Assembly (NCBI GenBank): GCA_903928275.1
Contig: CAIYQJ010000177.1
Location: 1-11,656, forward strand
Direction: 5' to 3'
DNA: 11,656 nucleotides
From: an uncultured Chloroflexota bacterium
GTDB taxonomy: Bacteria > Chloroflexota > Limnocylindria > Limnocylindrales > CSP1-4
Shown piece after piece: positions 7,129-11,656 of the stretch. Position 1 is the stretch's first letter. Each line of letters starts with the position of its first letter. The translations under genes and the position numbers were made by a program. The notes below the pieces were generated by a model, which saw only the letters and a list, made by a program, of their open reading frames with translations, did not search any database and was not told where the DNA came from.

Positions 7129-8133
7129 ATGCCGACCATCACGCCGAAGCGGATCGCCGAGTTCATCGAGCCGTTCTACGTGAAGCCCGGGCGCCGCGTC
7201 CGCCTCCCGGGGGACTTCGACACGGCCGGCACCCGACAGGTGAAGACGAAGGAGGCGAAGGAGATCCTCGCCGGCGGCGTCGGGCTCCTCGCGGAGTACC
7301 AGGACCGCCTCTACGCGCAGGGCACCCACGGCCTCGTCGTCGTCCTCCAGGCGATGGACGCCGCGGGCAAGGACGGCACGATCAAGCACGTCATGAGCGG
7401 GGTGAACCCGCAGGGCGTGACGGTCAACAGCTTCAAGATCCCGTCGGCCGAGGAGCTCGCCCACGACTACCTCTGGCGCTACCAGAAGGCGCTGCCCGAG
7501 CGCGGCTGGATCGGGATCTTCAACCGGAGTCACTACGAGGAGGTCCTCGTCGTCCGCGTCCACCCGGCGATCCTCGCCGGTCAGAAGATGCCGGCGAAGA
7601 TGAAGGGCCGCGGCGTCTGGATCCGCCGCTTCCGCGAGATCAACGACTGGGAGCACTACCTCACGGACCAGGGCTTCACGTTCGTCAAGCTCTTCCTCAA
7701 CCTGTCCCGCGAGGAGCAGCGCCGCCGGTTCCTTGCCCGGGTCGACCTGCCCGAGAAGAACTGGAAGTTCTCCAGCAACGACGCGAAGGAGCGGGCGTTC
7801 TGGGACGACTACCAGAAGGCGTTCGCCGACGTGCTGTCGAGCACGAGCACCGAATGGGCGCCGTGGTACGTCATCCCGGCCGACGACAAGCCCTTCGCCC
7901 GCGTCGCGGCCGCGGCCGTCATCGCGCACGCGCTCATCCGCATCGACCCGCGCTACCCGGTCGTCAGCGAGGCGCAGAAGGCCGACCTGCTCGTCGCGAA
8001 GCAGGCGCTCGAGGCGGAGGCGCCGAAGGGTGCCGCACCGGACCCGATCGAGGCCGAGCTCGCCGCAGAGGCCGCGAAGACGAAGGCGAAGAAGAAGGGG
8101 ACGGAGAAGGCCGCGAAGGTGACGAAGGGCTGA
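7129..8133 (+). CDS. ppk2: Polyphosphate kinase 2 family, class III-like
   Basis: A soluble kinase of 334 residues that moves phosphate between polyphosphate and nucleotides. Class III members make ADP and ATP from AMP and ADP. The Walker A region is DAAGKDGT at 77-84 with K81, followed by SGVNPQG. The Walker B region is FNRSHYEEVLVVRVHP, with N132, R133 and E137-E138; this NRSHYE form is typical of class III, whereas class I has DRSWYN. Other family traits are the WIRRFREINDWEHYL segment, FLNLSREEQRRRFLARVDLPEKNWKFS (the lid and helical region) and WAPWYVIPADDKPFAR. About 40 C-terminal residues form an Ala/Glu/Lys-rich tail ending in several Lys residues, beyond the usual core. It sits between two P-type ATPases, 28 bases after the first, suggesting that it supplies ATP from polyphosphate to, or responds to ions moved by, these pumps; that link is inference. 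Family is secure, nucleotide preference is not tested. Confidence 0.95.
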   Translation: MPTITPKRIAEFIEPFYVKPGRRVRLPGDFDTAGTRQVKTKEAKEILAGGVGLLAEYQDRLYAQGTHGLVVVLQAMDAAGKDGTIKHVMSGVNPQGVTVNSFKIPSAEELAHDYLWRYQKALPERGWIGIFNRSHYEEVLVVRVHPAILAGQKMPAKMKGRGVWIRRFREINDWEHYLTDQGFTFVKLFLNLSREEQRRRFLARVDLPEKNWKFSSNDAKERAFWDDYQKAFADVLSSTSTEWAPWYVIPADDKPFARVAAAAVIAHALIRIDPRYPVVSEAQKADLLVAKQALEAEAPKGAAPDPIEAELAAEAAKTKAKKKGTEKAAKVTKG

Positions 8134-8137
8134 CACA

Positions 8138-8158
8138 CCGGTCTCGCGCGAGATCCGG
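8138..8158 (+). other. Palindrome or hairpin just after ppk2
   Basis: A self-complementary 12-mer, TCTCGCGCGAGA (8142-8153), is flanked by CCGG on both sides with one extra T on the right. As RNA it could fold as an 8-bp stem with a single bulge and a GCGC loop, five bases after the ppk2 stop. No T-tract follows. It may be an attenuator, a protein-binding dyad or an mRNA-stabilising end between ppk2 and the second ATPase. Confidence 0.35.
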
Positions 8159-8185
8159 TCGCTGCGCGGCGGCCGAAGCCGGGGG

Positions 8186-8200
8186 GCGCGCATCCCGCGC
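8186..8200 (+). other. Short hairpin in the leader of the second ATPase
   Basis: GCGCG and CGCGC form a 5-bp stem around CATCC, 12 bases upstream of the GGAGGT ribosome site. It is too short to be persuasive alone, but with the palindrome at 8138-8158 it makes the 91-base gap unusually structured. Confidence 0.2.
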
Positions 8201-8212
8201 GTGCACACGCAC

Positions 8213-8218
8213 GGAGGT
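8213..8218 (+). promoter_or_regulatory. Ribosome binding site deciding the second ATPase start
   Basis: A perfect GGAGGT core lies six bases before ATG 8225. It places the start at 8225 rather than the in-frame GTG at 8201, which lies upstream of this site. Confidence 0.85.
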
Positions 8219-8224
8219 ACAGCG

Positions 8225-10954
8225 ATGACCCAGGCGGCAGCCCCCGGCCCAGTCCCCTCCGGACCGGCGATGCCCTGGTGCCAGGTCTCCCCGGAGGACA
8301 CGGCCGCTCATCTCGGGGTGGACCCGGCGAAGGGGCTCTCAGCGGCGCAGGCCGCGGATCTCGCGACGAAGTTCGGGCCCAACGCCCTTCCGGCGGAGAA
8401 GGCCAAGCCCGAGTGGCGCCGGTTCGTCGACGAGTACCGGAGCTACCTCCAGATCATCCTCGTCGTGGCGGGCATCGTGTCGCTCGTCATCAAGGAGTGG
8501 TCCACCGCGGTCCTCCTGATCATCCTCACGATCGTCAACGCGGTCGTCGGGATGCGCGAGGAGGGCAAGGCCGCGAGCGCGATGAATGCGCTCAAGTCGA
8601 TGATGAAGGCGTCCGCCCGCGTCCGGCGGGATGGCGCCGAGTCGGCGATCCCGGCCGACCAGCTCGTGCCCGGCGACGTCGTCCTCCTCGCCGCGGGCGA
8701 CCAGGTCCCCGCGGACGGCCGGATCATCTCGGCCGCCGCGCTCCAGATCGACGAGTCCGCCCTCACGGGCGAGAGCGTGCCCTCGTCGAAGGGCACGGCG
8801 ACGCTGCCGGCCGGCAAGGAGCCGGGACCCGGCGACCAGGTGAACATGGCGTTCATGAACACGCCGGTCACCCACGGCAGCGGCGTCATGGTCGTCACGA
8901 CGATCGGCGGCCAGACGCAGGTCGGCCGGATCGCCCATCTCCTCTCGGCCACGGCCGAGGAGGAGACCCCGCTCACCCGCCAGCTCAACCGGATGACGCT
9001 GTGGATCGCGGCCGTCGCCGGCGTGACGATGCTCGTCATGTTCGCGCTCGGCATCTCGCGCAACCAGCCGCTGGACGCCCTCTTCGTCACCGCGGTCGCG
9101 CTCGCGATCGCGGCGGTCCCGGAGGCGCTGCCGACGGTCGTCCAGGTGATCCTCTCGATGGGCGCGGTCGATCTCGCGAAGCGCAAGGCGATCGTGAAGA
9201 ACCTGAACTCCGTCGAGACGCTTGGCTCCACGTCGGCGATCAACTCGGACAAGACCGGGACGCTGACGATGAACCAGATGACCGCGGTCGAGGTCCTCGA
9301 CGCCACGGACCGGTACACGATCACCGGGATCGGCTACTCCACGGTGGGGACCGTCCAGCACCCCGCCGGGACGTCGCTCTCGATCGACGACGCGATCGTC
9401 CCCTATGTCGTCGCCAGCGACGCGAAGATCGAGAACGGCACCGTGGTGGGCGACCCCACCGAAGGCGCTCTCCTCGTCCTCGCGGTGAAGGCCGGCCTGT
9501 CCATCGACGGGACGCGCGCGAGGTACGAGCGCCTCGCCACGCTGCCGTTCGATCCCACGTACAAGCTCATGGCCACGTTCAACGCGGCGACGGACGCGTC
9601 CGGGAAGAAGGTCGTCCGCTGCTTCGTGAAGGGCGCGGCTCCGGCGATCTTCGAGCGCGCCACGACCACACTCTCCGGCTCCGACGCCGTCGCCATCGAC
9701 GACGGGCTCCGCCAGAGGGCGGATGCGAACATCACGCGCATGGAGGGCGCGGGCCTCCGGGTCATGGCCGCGGCATCGCGGGACCTCGACCTCGCCACGT
9801 TCGATCCGAACGGCGACCTCCTCGCACACATCGCGGAGCTCCAGGTCGCGAGCCTCGTCGGCATGATCGACCCGGCACGCGAGACCTCCAAGCCGGCGGT
9901 GGCGGCGGCGCAGGCGGCGCACATCCGGGTCCGCATGGTGACCGGCGACGACGTCATCACCGGCGCCGCGATCGCGACGCAGCTGGGGATCCCGGGACGC
10001 GCCGTGCTCGGCGAGGACTTCGCGAAGCTCAGCGAGGCGGACCGGCTCTCCCAGATCGACGACATCGGGGTGGTGGGCCGTGTCGCCCCGGCGCACAAGG
10101 TGCTCCTCGTCGAGACGTTGAAGAAGAAGGGCGACGTCGTCGCCATGACCGGCGACGGCGTGAACGACGCCCCGGCGATCAAGGCCGCCGATATCGGCAT
10201 CGCCATGGGGACCGGCACGGAGGTCGCGAAGAACGCCGGCCGGATGATCCTCCAGGACGACAACTTCGCGACGATCATCCACGCGGTGGAGCAGGGCCGG
10301 AAGCTCTACGACAACCTGACCAAGTACGTCCGATTCATCCTCATCACCCTCGTCGCGTTCGTCCTCACGTTCCTCGCGGCGAGCGTCCTGAACATCGCCG
10401 CCGGCCAGCCCTTCACCCCGATGCAGATCCTCTGGATCAACTTCCTCATCGACACGCCGCTCGGCATCGCGCTCGGCTTCGATGCGGAGACGCCGGGGAT
10501 CATGCTCCGCAAGCCGCGCTCGCGGGACGCGACGATCCTCACCCGTGGCGTCATCGTCACTGCCACTGGCGTCGGGATCTTCATGGCGGCCTGGCTCATC
10601 TTCCTCATCAAGGACGGGGGCACTCAACCCGGCGGGGCCGCGGAGGGCGCCGCGCTGGCACTCACCGCGTTCGCCTACTTCCGGATCGTCTGCACCTACG
10701 AGAGCCGGAGCGAGACGGGCTCCGCCCTGCACGTGGGCTCGTTCGACAACCGGAACCTGAACATCATCGTCCTCGTCGAGGTGGCGCTCGCCTACCTCGT
10801 CACGTCCATGGACGCGTTCCAGAAGCTGCTCGGGACCACCGACCTGACCGCGGGCGAGTGGGGGATCGCGTTCGGCGCCGGCGTATCGCTCCTGGTCGTC
10901 TGGGAGGTCGGCAAGGCGCTCGTCCGGATGAGCTCGAAGTCGACGACGGCCTGA
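8225..10954 (+). CDS. P-type cation-transporting ATPase, PEALP type
   Basis: A 909-residue membrane cation pump, paralogous to the ATPase at 4311-7100. It has the N-terminal cation-ATPase domain (FGPNALPAEK), TGES at 181-184, M4 motif PEALP at 299-303 with E300, DKTGTLT at D342, KGAA from K469 (usually KGAP), TGD at 573-575, GDGVNDAP at 643-650, and a C-terminal membrane block. M6 reads LWINFLIDT with N739 and D743. M5 has no acidic residue. The set E300, N739, D743 corresponds to the single cation site of Pmr1 and plasma-membrane Ca2+ pumps (site II of SERCA), while the site I acids are absent. Ca2+ or Mn2+ export with one ion per cycle is therefore the best guess, but other cations are possible. 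The gene is 91 bases after ppk2 and ends just before a strong hairpin, so it is probably the last gene of the pump-polyphosphate group. Confidence 0.95.
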   Translation: MTQAAAPGPVPSGPAMPWCQVSPEDTAAHLGVDPAKGLSAAQAADLATKFGPNALPAEKAKPEWRRFVDEYRSYLQIILVVAGIVSLVIKEWSTAVLLIILTIVNAVVGMREEGKAASAMNALKSMMKASARVRRDGAESAIPADQLVPGDVVLLAAGDQVPADGRIISAAALQIDESALTGESVPSSKGTATLPAGKEPGPGDQVNMAFMNTPVTHGSGVMVVTTIGGQTQVGRIAHLLSATAEEETPLTRQLNRMTLWIAAVAGVTMLVMFALGISRNQPLDALFVTAVALAIAAVPEALPTVVQVILSMGAVDLAKRKAIVKNLNSVETLGSTSAINSDKTGTLTMNQMTAVEVLDATDRYTITGIGYSTVGTVQHPAGTSLSIDDAIVPYVVASDAKIENGTVVGDPTEGALLVLAVKAGLSIDGTRARYERLATLPFDPTYKLMATFNAATDASGKKVVRCFVKGAAPAIFERATTTLSGSDAVAIDDGLRQRADANITRMEGAGLRVMAAASRDLDLATFDPNGDLLAHIAELQVASLVGMIDPARETSKPAVAAAQAAHIRVRMVTGDDVITGAAIATQLGIPGRAVLGEDFAKLSEADRLSQIDDIGVVGRVAPAHKVLLVETLKKKGDVVAMTGDGVNDAPAIKAADIGIAMGTGTEVAKNAGRMILQDDNFATIIHAVEQGRKLYDNLTKYVRFILITLVAFVLTFLAASVLNIAAGQPFTPMQILWINFLIDTPLGIALGFDAETPGIMLRKPRSRDATILTRGVIVTATGVGIFMAAWLIFLIKDGGTQPGGAAEGAALALTAFAYFRIVCTYESRSETGSALHVGSFDNRNLNIIVLVEVALAYLVTSMDAFQKLLGTTDLTAGEWGIAFGAGVSLLVVWEVGKALVRMSSKSTTA

Positions 10955-10961
10955 TCGCCGC

Positions 10962-10991
10962 TGCCCCGGCCGGCAGCGCCTGGCCGGGGCA
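10962..10991 (+). terminator. Likely terminator hairpin after the second ATPase
   Basis: TGCCCCGGCC (10962-10971) and GGCCGGGGCA (10982-10991) are perfect inverted repeats around a 10-base loop, starting eight bases after the stop. The stem is nearly all GC. No T-tract follows, so it may stop polymerase as a U-less hairpin, common in high-GC bacteria, or protect the 3' end. Confidence 0.6.
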
Positions 10992-11043
10992 CCCCATGTC
11001 CGTGACCGGCCTGCCGGCGCGTCGCCCGGGGCGCCATCGGGGC

Positions 11044-11071
11044 GTGCCCGTAGAATGTGCGCCGCGGGCAC
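11044..11071 (+). promoter_or_regulatory. Candidate promoter-operator of the aldehyde dehydrogenase gene
   Basis: GTGCCCG (11044-11050) and CGGGCAC (11065-11071) form a perfect 7-bp inverted repeat with a 14-base spacer. Inside it TAGAAT (11051-11056) matches five of six bases of the TATAAT -10 consensus, and the gene starts 68 bases further on. No clear -35 is visible. A dimeric regulator binding this dyad would cover the -10 box and repress. The arms could also pair in RNA if transcription starts upstream. Confidence 0.45.
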
Positions 11072-11124
11072 CATCGCCGCGTCCCTCGCGTTGTCGCGCC
11101 CACCGCGTCCTGGAGTCGATCGAC

Positions 11125-11656
11125 ATGGGCATCCTCACCGGCATCCGGCCGCACCCGATCTACCTCGCGGGCCGGTGGGTGGAGTCGCCGGACACGCTCG
11201 TCATCGACCGGCCCGGCTACCCCGGCGAACCCGCGGGCGCCACGTACCTGGCGACGCCCGCCCAGTACGACGAGGCCGTCGATGCGGCCGTCACCGCGTT
11301 CGAGACGACCCGGCGCCTCCCCGGGTACGAGCGAGCCCGGATCCTCCATGCGATCAGCTCCGGCATCCGCGAGCGCCGTGACGAGCTCGCGCCGCTCATC
11401 GCGCTCGAGGCCGGCAAGCCGATCCGCGACGCGCTCGGCGAGGTGGACCGCGCCGTCATCACGTTCCGGCTCGGCGCCGAAGAGGCGGAACGGATGTATG
11501 GCGAGGTGATCCCGATGGACACCGGCCCCGCGTCGGTCGGGCGCATCGGGGTCGTGCGCCGGTTCCCCATCGGCCCGATCGCGGGGATCAGCCCCTTCAA
11601 CTTCCCGCTCAATCTCGCCGCGCACAAGGTCGCGCCGGCGATCGCGACCGGTAACC
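11125..11656 (+). CDS. Aldehyde dehydrogenase family protein, N-terminal part (3' partial)
   Basis: The first 177 residues of an NAD(P)-dependent aldehyde dehydrogenase, which oxidises aldehydes to acids. The frame is open to the end of the window. Visible family marks are IYLAGRWVES near the start, ALEAGKPIRDALGEVDRA, a GRIGVVRRFPIGPIAGISPF stretch, and N159 in SPFNFPLNLAAHKVAPA, the position of the conserved Asn that stabilises the thiohemiacetal. The catalytic Glu and Cys lie beyond the window, so activity cannot be judged. The FNFPLNL.AHKVAPA form resembles succinate-semialdehyde, lactaldehyde or non-phosphorylating glyceraldehyde-3-phosphate dehydrogenases; the substrate is not decidable here. 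ATG 11125 follows GGAG at 11112-11115 with good spacing. It follows a hairpin and its own candidate promoter, so it is probably not co-transcribed with the ATPase. Confidence 0.92.
   Translation, partial: MGILTGIRPHPIYLAGRWVESPDTLVIDRPGYPGEPAGATYLATPAQYDEAVDAAVTAFETTRRLPGYERARILHAISSGIRERRDELAPLIALEAGKPIRDALGEVDRAVITFRLGAEEAERMYGEVIPMDTGPASVGRIGVVRRFPIGPIAGISPFNFPLNLAAHKVAPAIATGN

Noticed and set aside
2796..7166. A 1456-codon open frame on the - strand
   Set aside because: It lies opposite the TusE-like, desulfurase and ATPase genes, its product is Arg/Asp/Glu/His-rich without any recognisable domain, and open antisense frames are expected where sense codons end in C or G.
7075..8301. A 408-codon - strand frame opposite ppk2
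   Set aside because: Leu/Arg/Asp-rich shadow of ppk2 with no domain and no credible ribosome site seen.
8339..11074. A 911-codon open frame on the - strand
   Set aside because: It mirrors the second P-type ATPase, has the same biased charged composition and shows no domain; the sense frame has all ATPase motifs.
10792..11625. A 277-codon - strand frame across the end of the window
   Set aside because: It lies opposite the ATPase end and the aldehyde dehydrogenase start; the + frame from 11125 has clear family motifs through to the last base.

Overview
The window is very GC-rich and gene-dense. Six genes and the start of a seventh all lie on the + strand, with gaps of about 15 to 170 bases. 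Codons strongly prefer C or G in third position. Long Arg/Asp/Glu-rich antisense frames mirror the real genes, as expected at this composition. A high-GC bacterium is certain. The gene mix (MOP-type molybdenum hydroxylase beside an EF2568-type cysteine desulfurase, P-type ATPases with PPK2) would suit a high-GC Chloroflexota or Actinomycetota lineage, but nothing here settles the phylum.

Region 1 (2-4187) looks like an operon for a molybdenum hydroxylase. The first gene lacks roughly its first 30 codons and encodes a [2Fe-2S]2-molybdopterin oxidoreductase in one chain, like the aldehyde oxidoreductase MOP of Desulfovibrio gigas. It is followed closely by a small TusE/DsrC-like sulfur-carrier protein and a PLP-dependent class V cysteine desulfurase-like protein. 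Enzymes of the first type need a terminal sulfido (or in some cases selenium-containing) ligand on molybdenum. A desulfurase plus a persulfide carrier beside the enzyme therefore suggests a dedicated sulfur or selenium delivery cassette. This is the main candidate for an undescribed system here.

Region 2 (about 4188-10991) holds two large P-type cation ATPases flanking a class III-like polyphosphate kinase 2. The ATPases are paralogues: in both, the phosphorylated Asp is residue 342 and the M4 proline motif is residues 299-303. Their ion sites differ. The first has PTGLP in M4, with Thr where Ca2+ pumps have Glu, while the second keeps PEALP. PPK2 makes nucleoside di- and triphosphates from polyphosphate, so the cluster may couple polyphosphate breakdown to ion pumping. 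A perfect 10-bp GC-rich hairpin follows the second ATPase.

Region 3 (about 10992-11656) starts a new transcription unit. A TAGAAT -10-like box lies inside a perfect 7-14-7 inverted repeat. It precedes the first 177 codons of an aldehyde dehydrogenase, which runs off the end of the window. No tRNA, rRNA, CRISPR array, insertion sequence or phage gene was seen, and no gene-free stretch exceeds 300 bases.
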